49,717 nucleotides of DNA from Candidatus Rifleibacteriota bacterium (GTDB taxonomy: Bacteria; Vulcanimicrobiota; Xenobia; Xenobiales; Xenobiaceae). Where the stretch lies: contig CAAGRW010000151.1 of the NCBI GenBank assembly GCA_900772775.1, positions 1 to 49,717 on the forward strand. Reading direction: 5' to 3'. This document shows positions 40,555-49,717 of the stretch, in pieces (position 1 is the stretch's first letter; the number at the start of each line of letters is the position of its first letter). A model generated the notes under the pieces. It searched no databases, was not told where the DNA came from, and saw nothing but the letters and a program-made list of their open reading frames with translations. The position numbers were made by a program, and so were the translations under genes.

Positions 40555-41256
40555 ATGGAATTGTTGCTCATTGCTTTCGAAAATATATTTTGGATTATAA
40601 GGCAAACTTTACGCGAGTTTTTCCTCTATGGAAGCAGCCTTTGGTGGTATAGGTTGCGCTTTTCGCTCATGCTGAGTTGGCTCGGCAGCTCGCCCAATGT
40701 GGCCGTTTTGCGGTATTTTCGGCAATATGCTCCCCAAAGGTTGCAAAACGGCCACAACTTGCCGGACGATTGCGGCGACCTCACTTATGGGGAGACTTTG
40801 CCAGGCACAGCCTATGCTTTGTTAAAAGCAGTCGACGCTTCGGAGCAAACAAAAGTGGCAGACTTAGGATGTGGACGCGGAGTAGTACCTTTAACGGCAG
40901 CTCTGGCTTTTGCTTCCCCATCTGTGGGCGTAGATATAGTGCCAGATTATATAAAACGAGGGCGCCGAGCGGCCAACTTGTTAGGCTTAAAAAATAAAGT
41001 CAGCTTCCAAGAAGCTGACTTTAGTCACGATAAATTGCCTGTTGCAAATATTTATTTTTTAACTGCAGTATGCCTGGACCCAAAAACTTGGTTGGCTTTA
41101 CAAAAGAATTTGTTAAGGCAAGCGCCGCTTGGTTCCAAAGTAATCAGCGTCAGCCGAAAGTTGAATGATTCAGCTTGGGAATTGTGCCATCAGTCTTCCT
41201 ATCCATTTACTTGGGATGAAGCAACTGTATATATTTATCGCAAAGTGGCTGACTAA
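40555..41256 (+). CDS. Class I methyltransferase with membrane-associated N-terminus
   Basis: A 233-residue protein. Residues 1-46 are hydrophobic and aromatic (L-L-L-I-A-F-E-N-I-F-W-I-I) and could sit on or in the membrane. Residues 85-225 form a class I fold with V-A-D-L-G-C-G-R-G-V-V-P (motif I), G-V-D-I-V-P-D-Y and F-Q-E-A-D-F. The N-terminal half resembles small methyltransferases of the FkbM/N-methyltransferase kind only weakly. ATG 40555 has no clear ribosome site; a weak GAGG/CCTC hairpin with six T lies 20-45 nt before it. The substrate is unknown. Its TAA overlaps by 4 nt the stop of the convergent HD-GYP gene. Confidence 0.75.
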   Translation: MELLLIAFENIFWIIRQTLREFFLYGSSLWWYRLRFSLMLSWLGSSPNVAVLRYFRQYAPQRLQNGHNLPDDCGDLTYGETLPGTAYALLKAVDASEQTKVADLGCGRGVVPLTAALAFASPSVGVDIVPDYIKRGRRAANLLGLKNKVSFQEADFSHDKLPVANIYFLTAVCLDPKTWLALQKNLLRQAPLGSKVISVSRKLNDSAWELCHQSSYPFTWDEATVYIYRKVAD

Positions 41257-43433
41257 TCGGCCGCAGCCTCAAGCTTGACGTTGATTTTGCCAAACTCAAG
41301 TTCAAGATGTTTGACCAACTCAGGGTTAAAAAGTTTGTCAGACTCTTTTTTTATCAGCTCCAGAGCCGCCTCTTGAGTGCAGACTCCCTGTGCGCCGCCT
41401 TTAGTGAGCAAGCGCTCGTAGTAGTCGGCTAAACCAACTATTTGAGCAGCTAAAGGAATGGCCTTTCCTTTCAAGCCTTCAGGAAAACCACTGCCATCCC
41501 ACATTTCGTGGTGATACTGAATAGCTTCTAACACACCATCGGGGAAAGGCATAGCCGAGAAGTTTTCATATCCTAAGAGAGTATGCTGTTTATAAAGCTC
41601 GTTACACTCTTTCACATCAGCATCGTTGTTGGGATTGTCGGCATAATACATAGCCACATCAGGCAAAGCCATTTTCCCTGAATCGTGCAAACAAGCTCCT
41701 ACATGAATGCCATTTTTAAGTTCTTCTTCTACACCAAACGACTCAGCCAAAATATCAGCAATAGCCGCCACTCGCTGAGAATGTGATTGGCAATAGGCAT
41801 CGCGCAAATCGGTCAAGGCAGAAAGAGAACTCATAAATTGGAAGAGACTCTCCTCTACATTGTTACTATATTCGCGCTCTTCTTGGATAGCTTGGTGTAA
41901 ATGAACAGCTTTAGTTCCAAAGAATTGCAACATAGAAGCTTCAAAAAAATCGCTCTTACGATTGGGCAAATCGCGCAAAGCTGCTTCGGCCAAAGTGTGC
42001 AAAGATAGCGTATCTTGACCTTTTTGCAAAGAATCGGCACTGTCGAAATAGATTTGCTGTTCTTTATCGGTGCTATCTTTCATGGCTTCCAAAAGGAATT
42101 GCTCAGCCTCTTTCATCTTGCCTAAAGCACGGTAACTGAGCCCCATATAATAACGAGAGCGACAATCTAAAGGCGAAAACTTACCGTAAGCCTCGAGCTC
42201 TTTTATAGCTTCTTCGTATGCAGCGCTTCTGTAATGGAGAACACCTATTTCGTAGCGAGCTTCTTGAGCTTTGGGATTCAATTCTAAAGCCTTGCTAAAA
42301 GAGGCAATAGCTTTGTCAAAATTGTTTAGCCTGGCATAGGCTACGCCCAAGCCGTAAAAAGTGTAGCTACTGCGAGGATCAAGCTTAGCGGCTTTTTCCA
42401 ATTCTGCTACTGCTTCGGAAAAACGTTCCAAAGAGCTGAGTACACTACCTAAGCAGTAATGGACTTCACTTTCATCAGGAGAAAGATTGGAAGCCTTGCG
42501 GAAGTAATCTAAAGCTTTGGCATTTTGTCCCAAATTTTTAAAAACTTGGCCGGCCGCAAATTGGTATTCGGCCGCTTCCGGAGCTAAATCGGCCGCCTTG
42601 GAAATATATTCGGCGGCTTCGTCCAGACGATATTGTTTTTCCAAGCATTTGCCTAAGCCGAAATAGGCTTCTAGGCAAGACGGATGTCTCTCCAACAAGC
42701 TGCGCAAAGTATTTTCTACTTGGGGATATTGCTCAGCTAGCATATAGGCCTGAGCTAAACGCAAACTAGCTTTTATATGACCGGGAGCAACTCCTAAAGC
42801 TTTGCGATAAGCCTCTATCGCTTTGGCAGTTTCTTTCAAATTAAAATGGGCCAAGCCCAGCGCGTACAAGCCGTAAGCGTCGTCAGAATGACGAGCGCAA
42901 TATTTTTCCGCAGCTTGACACGCTTCCTTAAACTTGCCCAATTTGCTGAAAATAAGGCTGCGCCACAAGAAAAGTTGCGGCAATAAATTGTCTTGCCCAC
43001 CCAATTCATCCAGAGAGGCTTGCGCTTCAGGGAAGCGATTTAGCACTAGAAAAGCCGCTGCAGCCTTAATCAAAAACTGCAAATCGTTACTGCTCTCAAC
43101 GGATTTTTTTAATAAATCGGCAGCTTGCACCATCAGTTTGGGATCGGCAAATTTAATTAAGCTTAAATCTAAATCTCCATCTTCATCGACAGTTTTGCCC
43201 AGCGCCTCTACGCCATAGCTTAATTTGCCACTTAACATATAAGCTAAGCCCAAATTAAATTGCAAAGGCCCAGAGTTATCGCCACAAGTCGCAACTTGTC
43301 TGAAATAAGAGGCAGCTTCGGCGAACTGTCCACCGGCCAAGCACTTTTCTCCTTTGGAGAACAGCGCCATGCTGTCTTTGGAGTCAACGAATGTATTTTC
43401 TTCTGAAACTGTGTTTTTCTGTTCTATGCTCAC
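41253..43433 (-). CDS. TPR/HD-GYP signalling protein
   Basis: A 726-residue protein. Residues about 20-475 are a long array of tetratricopeptide repeats (A-x-x-x-Y-x-x-A-L and N-P/P-K-x-x-x-A patterns). Residues about 520-700 are an HD-GYP phosphodiesterase domain: H-D-S-G-K at 583-587, and H-H-E-M-W-D-G-S-G-F-P-E-G-L near 641. Such domains usually hydrolyse cyclic di-GMP; the residues for metal binding are present. No transmitter or receiver domain is seen. I place the start at GTG 43433, where the TATAAT box sits 7 nt upstream, so the mRNA would be leaderless. ATG 43370, 21 codons downstream, is the alternative. Confidence 0.85.
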   Translation of the reverse strand: MSIEQKNTVSEENTFVDSKDSMALFSKGEKCLAGGQFAEAASYFRQVATCGDNSGPLQFNLGLAYMLSGKLSYGVEALGKTVDEDGDLDLSLIKFADPKLMVQAADLLKKSVESSNDLQFLIKAAAAFLVLNRFPEAQASLDELGGQDNLLPQLFLWRSLIFSKLGKFKEACQAAEKYCARHSDDAYGLYALGLAHFNLKETAKAIEAYRKALGVAPGHIKASLRLAQAYMLAEQYPQVENTLRSLLERHPSCLEAYFGLGKCLEKQYRLDEAAEYISKAADLAPEAAEYQFAAGQVFKNLGQNAKALDYFRKASNLSPDESEVHYCLGSVLSSLERFSEAVAELEKAAKLDPRSSYTFYGLGVAYARLNNFDKAIASFSKALELNPKAQEARYEIGVLHYRSAAYEEAIKELEAYGKFSPLDCRSRYYMGLSYRALGKMKEAEQFLLEAMKDSTDKEQQIYFDSADSLQKGQDTLSLHTLAEAALRDLPNRKSDFFEASMLQFFGTKAVHLHQAIQEEREYSNNVEESLFQFMSSLSALTDLRDAYCQSHSQRVAAIADILAESFGVEEELKNGIHVGACLHDSGKMALPDVAMYYADNPNNDADVKECNELYKQHTLLGYENFSAMPFPDGVLEAIQYHHEMWDGSGFPEGLKGKAIPLAAQIVGLADYYERLLTKGGAQGVCTQEAALELIKKESDKLFNPELVKHLELEFGKINVKLEAAAD

Positions 43434-43439
43434 GCCGGT

Positions 43440-43469
43440 ATTATACACAAAAACTGATACTATTAACAA
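43440..43469 (-). promoter_or_regulatory. Promoter placing the start at the TPR/HD-GYP GTG
   Basis: On the minus strand TTGTTA (43469-43464), an 18-nt spacer, TATAAT (43445-43440). The expected start of transcription is about 43433, the first base of the GTG. Confidence 0.55.
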
Positions 43470-43980
43470 TTTTTACCACAATGTCTAAACAGTATATAGC
43501 TCACCTATTTCGCCTATATACACACATTTTTACGGATAGCTAAAAATATTTTTTAATTTTTATTTCCAGAATTTGCGGCTCCAGCTGCCCAGTAAAGTAA
43601 AAAATCCTACAATTTTGCTATACATAAAAGAAGGGGACTTGATTTTGAAATAAAAAAGTACGGCTATATACCGCAGAAAAAAAGAAAGTTAGTTTTTTGC
43701 CGAGCCGCCCCCAAGGCACAGCAAAGCAAAAACGTAGTCCTTGTTTCAGAGAATACTTTTTTCCAAGTTGCAGAGGCGGGTGTCACCACAGCTCAAGTGC
43801 TTTTATACAGAGCTCGGATGGCAAAGGCAACAAAGCAAGTTAGTAGCATCATACGATCTACCAAGCTTTAGCTTAAGGAAAAGGGCGGCTATTTAGAGCT
43901 GCATTATCGAGTATGCTCTGTTGTTTTTGAGCTTATCCCCCTCTTTGTTTTAGGGGGTTCTCAGTAGTAGAAGAGGTTGT
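43470..43980. other. 511-nt gap, AT-rich, one minus-strand hairpin
   Basis: No gene is supported on either strand. At 43661-43707, CGGCT and AGCCG plus A6/T6 pair, and the minus strand then reads ACTTTTTTATTTC, as in a terminator, although no minus-strand gene lies immediately upstream. Nearer the nitroreductase, CCCCC and GGGGG (43937-43957) form a hairpin 24 nt before its start. Confidence 0.45.
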
Positions 43981-45006
43981 ATGGTCACTAAATTAAAATC
44001 TAGGAATATCACAGAGAACGATTTCCCCAAAGATGCCGATGATCTAACAAAAGTATCATTTATCCTTCATTACGCTATTTTGGCGCCTTCGTCTTGGAAT
44101 GCCCAGCCTTGGATGTTCAAGTTGCATGGCAATACTATTAAGTTATTCCATGACGCTGAGCGCATACAAGCTCATCGCGACCCCTTAGGTAGAGAAAATA
44201 TTATTTCGTGCGGCGCAGCGCTATGTAATCTTCGCATAGCCTTGCGCCGTTTTGGTTTCTTGGAAGAAACCGTCATCATGCCTCCCAATTCTGAAGAGAA
44301 TTTAGTAGCCGAAATCACCTGGAAAAATACCGGCGAATTTGGTAAAGACAACAAACTTTTTAAGGCTATTCAGCAACGTCATTCTTATCGCAAGCCTTTC
44401 AGTGAAGAAATTGTCAAACCTGAACTTATTGAGCTCTTTGAAAATGCTGCCAAAGTTTACGGTTGTGAGTTTGTACCTATTACCATTAACAGTACCCAGA
44501 TGGCCTTAGCCGGTATGATTAGCGAAGGCGATAAAGATTTGGGCGCCGATTTGGCCACCAGAAAAGAATATGCTTCTTGGGTGCGCAGCAGCGGCCGTTC
44601 CGAAGATGGTGTTCCCGGTTATGCTATGGGCAATACCAATGCCGTAGCCGGAATTTTGGCTCCCCTCACCCACAGAGTTTTTAACTACACAGACGAATTT
44701 GCCCGTGGCGACCAAGCTCTCACTTGCGCTACCACCCTTTTGGGAGTAATCACTTCTCCTACAGATACTCCCAGCGATTGGGTACAAAGTGGACAAGCCG
44801 TCGAGAGAGTTTTGCTCAGTGCCGCTGCCAACGGTTTGCAAGCCTCCTTCCTCAACCAGCCGATTCCCGTAGTAGAGTTGCGTAAACGCTTGCAAAGTCT
44901 CTTGGGACTGACCGATTGGCCGCAACTTATTTTGCGCATAGGCTATCCTACCGAGCCGCCTAAAGTGACGGCCAGACGTAAATTGGACGATGTGCTTTTA
45001 GTCTAA
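43981..45006 (+). CDS. Acg-type nitroreductase family protein
   Basis: A 341-residue protein with ATG 43981 behind GAGG. The wording H-Y-A-I-L-A-P-S-S-W-N-A-Q-P-W near residue 30, R-D-P-L-G-R-E near 64, R-H-S-Y-R-K-P-F near 122 and Q-A-V-E-R-V-L-L-S-A-A-A-N-G near 262 matches the FMN-binding nitroreductase relatives of the Acg family (mycobacterial Acg). These are longer, two-domain versions of nitroreductase. By family it binds FMN; some members only store flavin, so activity is uncertain. It follows a 511-nt gap and precedes the O-antigen-ligase-like gene by 156 nt. Confidence 0.85.
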   Translation: MVTKLKSRNITENDFPKDADDLTKVSFILHYAILAPSSWNAQPWMFKLHGNTIKLFHDAERIQAHRDPLGRENIISCGAALCNLRIALRRFGFLEETVIMPPNSEENLVAEITWKNTGEFGKDNKLFKAIQQRHSYRKPFSEEIVKPELIELFENAAKVYGCEFVPITINSTQMALAGMISEGDKDLGADLATRKEYASWVRSSGRSEDGVPGYAMGNTNAVAGILAPLTHRVFNYTDEFARGDQALTCATTLLGVITSPTDTPSDWVQSGQAVERVLLSAAANGLQASFLNQPIPVVELRKRLQSLLGLTDWPQLILRIGYPTEPPKVTARRKLDDVLLV

Positions 45007-45162
45007 TCCCATTGCTAATCGTCTGCCTCCCCTAAAGGTGATACAGACGGGGGCACGTTCAATTAAGTGCAAGCCTCCTTTATCCGAAGCAATTGGCAAA
45101 AAATAGCCATGGGCTCGGACTGAGGGGGCTTAATTTTTCACCAGGCAAAAGGGAAAATATTT

Positions 45163-47364
45163 ATGAAAACGCTGCGTTGGCTGTTAAATGCCGGTACCTT
45201 TATTTTGATATCTATCATGCCATTGGTAGCTTGGACCGGCTTTTATGACAGTGTAGAAGAGCCCAAAATGGCCATAGCCTTATGGAGTTCGGCTTTAGTA
45301 ATTGGCGCTTGGTTGATCGGATGTTTGGCCGGAAAATTGCATTTTTGGCCACAAAGTTCTTTAACTAAAGCGGGAACGCTATTTTACGTAGTAATGGCTG
45401 CCAGCGGAATATGGGCCGGTCTGGGACTCAATTTGCTGGAATATACTATTTTTTACGCGACCAACGCCCTTTTGCTTATGGCCTGGGACAGCATTTTTCA
45501 TTCCCCTATGATGAATAGTCTGTTTGTAGAAGAAACGGATGATAAAGTTCCAGCAGCCGATCCCCAAGATAATGCCTCAACCAGCCAAAAAGTAAATACA
45601 GGCGAAAATTATATTTGGTATTTGTTAGGTTGCTTAAGTTTAACGTGTTTGTTGGCTTGCGCTTATGCTTATTTGCAAAAAATAACCCCCTTAGGGATAA
45701 CAATTTTTGGCCTCCATATAGGTGATCCCATGAATTGGGACAATCCTCACTTATCGCAAGAACGTACCATTTCTACTTTCAGTAACCCCAACTATTCCGG
45801 AGTATGGATAGCTTCCGTTTTACCTTTGGCTTTGTCTTGGATCTATGCACGCACCAAAAAGACATGGTCTCGCTATTTAGCTTTAGTAGGTTGGCTTCTC
45901 TGCGCTTTAGCCATGATTTTTACCCAAACCAGAGCAGCCTGGCTGGCTTTTGCTAGCGGACTGACAGTTTGGTTTACCACTATGGCACTTTGCACAAATA
46001 ATAAACGCCCTGTAATAAAAACAGGTATCACATTGCTAATAGGTTTGGCTTTACTTACAAGTGCTTATATGTTTTGCGGCGAGCGCAACTTACAACAAGT
46101 TAATCATAAACAACTCACAATCACTGAGCGAATTAAAAGTTTTAGAAATTTGAGCGATCCCAGTTTGCAAGCTCGCCTTTGGTTTTGGAAATCGGCCTTA
46201 AAAACTTCTTTAGCTTTTCCTTGGACAGGCGTAGGCCCTTACGGCCAAGTACAAGCCAATTTGCTCGAACGTGATTCAGAGCCGATGTATACACGTCCAA
46301 ATGGCTCGCTACCTACTTCTACTCACAGTCAGTTCTTCCACGCTTTAGCTACTGCAGGCTGGCCGGCTTTGTTTTTATGCCTTATAAGTATAGGCTTTGC
46401 CATCAATTCAGCCTTGCACATCAAGTCTACGACGCTTAAAGCAGCTTTTTTGAGCGCTTCTGTCACCCTTTGGATCGCTCACATCTTTACCAGCTTCATT
46501 ATTTCGGCAGCAATTCTGTGGATTTTTATGATGGCTGCTATCAGCACTCTAAGTGAACAAACAGAAAAAAGCGAACCTAAATGGGATCCTAATGAAAGCT
46601 TGTGGCAATTGAGTAGCCAAGTCCGCTTGGGTATTTTAGTAGTTGGCATAGTCATGTGTTTGGTGAGTATAGCGACCTTTATGGATTTAGCCAGCTTGCG
46701 CTTCGGAGCCTTGGGAAATAAATACTTTGGCCAAGCTCAAATTTTAAGCCATCAACCTAACAAAAATATTTCGAAAATCTTGCTAACTTACGATCAGGCC
46801 AACGCCTATTACGAACTGGCTTCGGCTTTGAGCCCGGCTTGGATGACCTGGAATTATAATTTGGAAATAAGCAGAGTTTTCCGTCAAGTTTACGTTGAAG
46901 TACTTCCCGAACCTGACGACAAAATTTTATTTAAAGCGGTAGAGTACGCTTCTATTGCAGCGGCTTTTGCTCCGGAAAAGACAGCTCCCTTGCTCAATTG
47001 GGCTTCGATTTTGGCCCAAACCCCTCAAGGTTTGGAAGAGGCTCTTAAAATAATCAACCGAGCTTTAGGCATAGATCCGCGCAACCCGCGCATTTTAATA
47101 GCCAAAGTGCAATTTTTGATTGAGTTACAGCGTTTTCCTGAAGCCATCAAAGTTTTAGATAAAATCGACGCTATTACTCCAAATTTACCTACCGCTCTGT
47201 ATTCTCGTTTTGTGATTTTGTTGCTCACCCATAAAGAGCAAGAAGCTAAGCAAATTATGAGCCAATTGGAGCAACTTGATCCTTTAGCCAAACATGCCGC
47301 CGAAGAGTTTATGCAACGCCGAGAGCAAGAATCCCGACGCCAAACCGAGGCAAAAGCCCAATAG
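45163..47364 (+). CDS. O-antigen ligase/polymerase-like protein with TPR tail
   Basis: A 733-residue protein with ATG 45163 behind AGGGA. Residues 5-530 contain ten or more hydrophobic segments. Marks are I-S-T-F-S-N-P-N-Y-S-G near 198, F-T-Q-T-R-A-A-W-L-A near 262 and a soluble loop with T-H-S-Q-F-F-H-A near 386, which match the Wzy_C/RfaL ligase family; these act at the periplasmic face of the inner membrane on lipid-linked glycans. Residues about 540-725 form tetratricopeptide-like repeats outside the membrane. Fusions of this kind occur in several diderm phyla. It leads a two-gene unit with the acyl-CoA-synthetase-like gene. Confidence 0.85.
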   Translation: MKTLRWLLNAGTFILISIMPLVAWTGFYDSVEEPKMAIALWSSALVIGAWLIGCLAGKLHFWPQSSLTKAGTLFYVVMAASGIWAGLGLNLLEYTIFYATNALLLMAWDSIFHSPMMNSLFVEETDDKVPAADPQDNASTSQKVNTGENYIWYLLGCLSLTCLLACAYAYLQKITPLGITIFGLHIGDPMNWDNPHLSQERTISTFSNPNYSGVWIASVLPLALSWIYARTKKTWSRYLALVGWLLCALAMIFTQTRAAWLAFASGLTVWFTTMALCTNNKRPVIKTGITLLIGLALLTSAYMFCGERNLQQVNHKQLTITERIKSFRNLSDPSLQARLWFWKSALKTSLAFPWTGVGPYGQVQANLLERDSEPMYTRPNGSLPTSTHSQFFHALATAGWPALFLCLISIGFAINSALHIKSTTLKAAFLSASVTLWIAHIFTSFIISAAILWIFMMAAISTLSEQTEKSEPKWDPNESLWQLSSQVRLGILVVGIVMCLVSIATFMDLASLRFGALGNKYFGQAQILSHQPNKNISKILLTYDQANAYYELASALSPAWMTWNYNLEISRVFRQVYVEVLPEPDDKILFKAVEYASIAAAFAPEKTAPLLNWASILAQTPQGLEEALKIINRALGIDPRNPRILIAKVQFLIELQRFPEAIKVLDKIDAITPNLPTALYSRFVILLLTHKEQEAKQIMSQLEQLDPLAKHAAEEFMQRREQESRRQTEAKAQ

Positions 47365-47427
47365 GGCTGAAGGAAAAGCTTTTTATGAGTGAATTTTTAG
47401 CCTAAGATCCCTTAAGGAGTGCATCAA

Positions 47428-49035
47428 GTGGCAGAGCATACACCCAACAATATAGTCGGCAGTACGCGCAATTTTGATAATCCGCAAGCTTTAAGTTTAA
47501 ATATTGCCAGAGAATTCAATGTGGCCGATTTTTTATTGCAAGCTGCTATTACCGAAAATGGTGACAATATTGCCATAGTTTCCCCTCGACAAATTATGAC
47601 TTTTAAGCAACTGGCTGCTTTAGTCAATCAAGCGGGAAATTTTTTGCTTAAGCACAAAGTCAGCATCGAGCGGCGCATCTTGCTTATGTTAAAAGATAGC
47701 GTTGATTTTGTTTCGCTCTTTCTGGCAGCTATAAAATTGGGCGCCGTCCCAGTAGCTTTACCTGCTCAATTGCAAAGACACGAATTGCGCTACTTGTTGG
47801 ATGAATCGCGAGCAGCTGTAGCTATAGTAGATCCGGAAGATTTCCTTACCGTACGTGAGCTATGCCAAGAATTACCCTGGAAAACAGAAGTTATTTCTGC
47901 GCAGCCCTCTGAAATAGCCGGAGGCGCTTCTATGCAAGAAGAGCGCCAGGAACAAAATTCAGAACTGGCTGCTGCAGCCACAACATGCGATGATACAGCC
48001 TTTTGGGTCTATACCCAAGGCTCAGCAGGCTTTCCTAAAGCCACTATGCACAGCCACCGCTCACCTTTGTATGCCAGCCTAAGCTATGCCAAAGAAGTGC
48101 TCAATTTAGATGAAAATGACATTATAATTAGTACCTCAGTTTTACATAGCAGCCAAGGCTTAATGGAACGCATTTTCTTTCCCCTCTTTAGCCGATCTTC
48201 TATAGTAATGTTGGAAGATGAACCTAGCGGCGCCGAGCTTTTGGAAAAAATGCGCACCCATAAGACTACAGTTATTTTCTCTTCACCAGATATTTATAAT
48301 AAAATTTTACAAGACGCCGAGAGCCAACACGAATCGGTAAGCTTGCCAAGTTTGCGAGCATGCATTTCCACTAACCAACCACTTACTTTGGCAACTCAGA
48401 TTAGTTGGAAGAAAAAATTCGATTTAGATATAATCAACGCTTTGAGCAGTACAGAAGAGTTATATGCCTATATCACCAACCGGCCAGGTCAAATTAGAGC
48501 CGGTTCGTTAGGACAAGCCGCTCCCGGTTACTCTATTCGTCTGGAAGACAAAAACGGTTTACACGTGGCTCCCGGACAAATAGGCAATTTGCTCGTCTAC
48601 GGCGGCTCTACCATGCTCGGATTTTGGAATAAACACAAAAAAACCACCCGCGCTTTAATCGGCCCTTGGTTAGATACGGGCGACAAATGTATCATGGACG
48701 AGGATGGCTATTATTACTTTGCCGGCAAACGCGAAGATATGATGTTTATTGACGATCATTGGGTTTCGCCAGGTGATGTAGAACAAAATTTGCTCAGTTT
48801 GCCAGAAGTAGCTCAAGCAGCCGTAGTTAGCGCTATAGACAACAATGACAAAATGAGGTTGAGAGCTTACATCGTACTGGAGCCAAATATAGAGCCTAGC
48901 GGCGAAATGGCCACAGCTCTACGTATCAGAGCCAATAAAAATCAGCCTTTGCATATGCAAATAAAATGGATCGATTTTGTTCCTGATTTGCCCCGTTCTA
49001 GCACCGGAAAGCTACAACGTTACAGATTGCGTTAG
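47428..49035 (+). CDS. AMP-forming acyl-CoA synthetase-like protein
   Basis: A 535-residue protein of the adenylating (ANL) superfamily. The start is GTG 47428 (M-A-E-H-T-P), with AAGGAG 8 nt ahead; a GTG at 47419 overlaps that site. The P-loop, usually S-S-G-S-T-G-x-P-K-G, is T-Q-G-S-A-G-F-P-K-A (near 197-206). Later marks are A-L-S-S-T-E-E-L near 340, D-T-G-D near 415, G-K-R-E-D-M and the terminal S-T-G-K lysine near 528, all present. Its arrangement is closest to the benzoate/acyl-CoA ligase group. Expected chemistry is acyl-AMP then a thioester; the acyl group is unknown. It follows the O-antigen-ligase-like gene by 63 nt, so a lipid or surface-glycan role is possible. Confidence 0.85.
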   Translation: MAEHTPNNIVGSTRNFDNPQALSLNIAREFNVADFLLQAAITENGDNIAIVSPRQIMTFKQLAALVNQAGNFLLKHKVSIERRILLMLKDSVDFVSLFLAAIKLGAVPVALPAQLQRHELRYLLDESRAAVAIVDPEDFLTVRELCQELPWKTEVISAQPSEIAGGASMQEERQEQNSELAAAATTCDDTAFWVYTQGSAGFPKATMHSHRSPLYASLSYAKEVLNLDENDIIISTSVLHSSQGLMERIFFPLFSRSSIVMLEDEPSGAELLEKMRTHKTTVIFSSPDIYNKILQDAESQHESVSLPSLRACISTNQPLTLATQISWKKKFDLDIINALSSTEELYAYITNRPGQIRAGSLGQAAPGYSIRLEDKNGLHVAPGQIGNLLVYGGSTMLGFWNKHKKTTRALIGPWLDTGDKCIMDEDGYYYFAGKREDMMFIDDHWVSPGDVEQNLLSLPEVAQAAVVSAIDNNDKMRLRAYIVLEPNIEPSGEMATALRIRANKNQPLHMQIKWIDFVPDLPRSSTGKLQRYRLR

Positions 49036-49080
49036 AATGCGCAGGTGCTCGGCTTTATTTTTTAGCAAGCCCAACTGCCT

Positions 49081-49590
49081 TTATAAGAAAGGCCCGCCTA
49101 TAGATTCTTCTAATTTGCTGCGGTTTTCACGATTGATCCGCATAGCTTCATTGATACGCTCATTACCTTGGCGTATCAATTCGAGTCCTTCTTCTAAAAG
49201 GGCGGGATCTTCGTTTTCGACAAAGGCAAAAAAGACTTGCATACCTTGGTTATAAAGTTTGATGCCTTCGAAACCGACATCTAATTCATCTTTAAAGTCG
49301 TCAGCGGCCTCTTCCGGAATATCTATCGAGCGTATTCCTTGTTCTTTTTCGGCCAAGACGGCAGCTGTATCTTCGAGGAAGGAAGCAAACTCTTCTATAC
49401 TCCATTCACCGGAGCTGACTTTGTCGACAGCGTCTTCAAAAATTTGCAAGCGCTCATTAACAACCGGAGACTCAACTTTAGGTTCTTCTTGAGTTTCAGC
49501 TTCAGAGACGTAACGAGGCAAAGTTGCTCCACATTTCCGACATATTTTCGCTTCAGACTCATTATCGAAACCACATTTTACGCAGAACAC
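49081..49590 (-). CDS. Zinc-ribbon protein with helical domain, copy 2
   Basis: A 169-residue protein. The start is GTG 49590 (M-F-C-V-K-C-G), with GGAGG 9 nt ahead; a TTG at 49599 overlaps this site. C3, C6, C17 and C20 form a zinc ribbon like copy 1 at 34612. The rest is acidic and helical with D-I-P-E-E near residue 80 and G-N-E-R-I-N-E-A-M-R-I-N near 145. Its function is unknown. It is the only minus-strand gene at the right end; 49591-49717 shows nothing further. Confidence 0.8.
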   Translation of the reverse strand: MFCVKCGFDNESEAKICRKCGATLPRYVSEAETQEEPKVESPVVNERLQIFEDAVDKVSSGEWSIEEFASFLEDTAAVLAEKEQGIRSIDIPEEAADDFKDELDVGFEGIKLYNQGMQVFFAFVENEDPALLEEGLELIRQGNERINEAMRINRENRSKLEESIGGPFL

Positions 49591-49717
49591 AAAGATCAAC
49601 CTCCGAATTTAGTAGGCAAGTTGAGTTTACACCTTCGAAGCGGCAAAACTATGGGTTCGGAGTTTCGAACGAAATGGCTCCTTCCCCTTCCGAACAAAAT
49701 CTAAAGAGAAGTTAAGC

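Noticed and set aside
45020..45060. CGTCTG/CAGACG versus CCCC/GGGG alternative hairpins before the O-antigen-ligase gene as a riboswitch
   Set aside because: The stems are short, there is no T-run, and no known riboswitch core was recognised.

Overview
The window is a chromosomal segment of a bacterium with moderate GC content (about 45% by eye) and strong AGGAGG-type ribosome binding sites. It uses ATG, GTG and probably TTG starts, and its one tRNA gene encodes CCA. RpoB and RpoC have the lengths and wording seen in Firmicutes and neighbouring deep-branching phyla, with no proteobacterial-type insertions. A lipoprotein signal, cleavable signal peptides and an O-antigen-ligase-like protein fit a diderm cell, but I cannot name the phylum. 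No phage, insertion sequence, CRISPR array or rRNA was seen.

Layout. (1) 290-2743: three tandem genes whose products share a C-terminal helical module; the second and third also share a ribosome-site/start layout and a D-[NS]-V-x-L-S motif. (2) 3115-13157, minus strand: ATP-grasp protein, HEAT-like protein, rpoC, rpoB. rpoBC is not preceded by ribosomal protein genes; a strong promoter sits about 500 nt upstream, beyond a hairpin-rich leader. (3) 13830-14329: a GapR (DUF2312) homologue divergent from rpoBC, then a tRNA-Pro(CGG) gene with a near-perfect promoter and its own terminator. (4) 14455-20410: mostly unrecognised small genes: exported proteins, a YkgJ-type cysteine cluster protein, a zinc-ribbon membrane protein, and an acidic protein ending in a probably inactive lethal-factor-like protease fold. 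(5) 20554-27284, minus strand: trpB, dnaE, a 164-residue inactive DnaE-like protein, and proB. (6) 27377-38566: Sel1 lipoprotein, sstT, an XRE regulator, ppdK, a zinc-ribbon protein, an anchored methyltransferase and an ABC-F ATPase. (7) 38740-49590: proA, a small unknown, a methyltransferase, a TPR/HD-GYP protein, an Acg-type nitroreductase, an O-antigen-ligase/TPR protein with an acyl-CoA-synthetase-like gene, and a second copy of the zinc-ribbon family.

The most unusual observation is the gene at 25635-26129. It lies between proB and dnaE, 37-39 nt from each, and its product aligns collinearly with DnaE residues 296-378 and probably to about 418, yet it has lost the GRGS nucleotide-binding motif and the catalytic PDID aspartates. 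It looks like a stand-alone, inactive partial copy of the replicase palm, transcribed with the replicase. Others worth a look are a GapR homologue facing rpoBC in a genome that does not look alphaproteobacterial, a four-cysteine knuckle inside RpoB, a dead lethal-factor-like protease, two probable leaderless GTG-start genes, and several precise inverted or direct repeats between genes.
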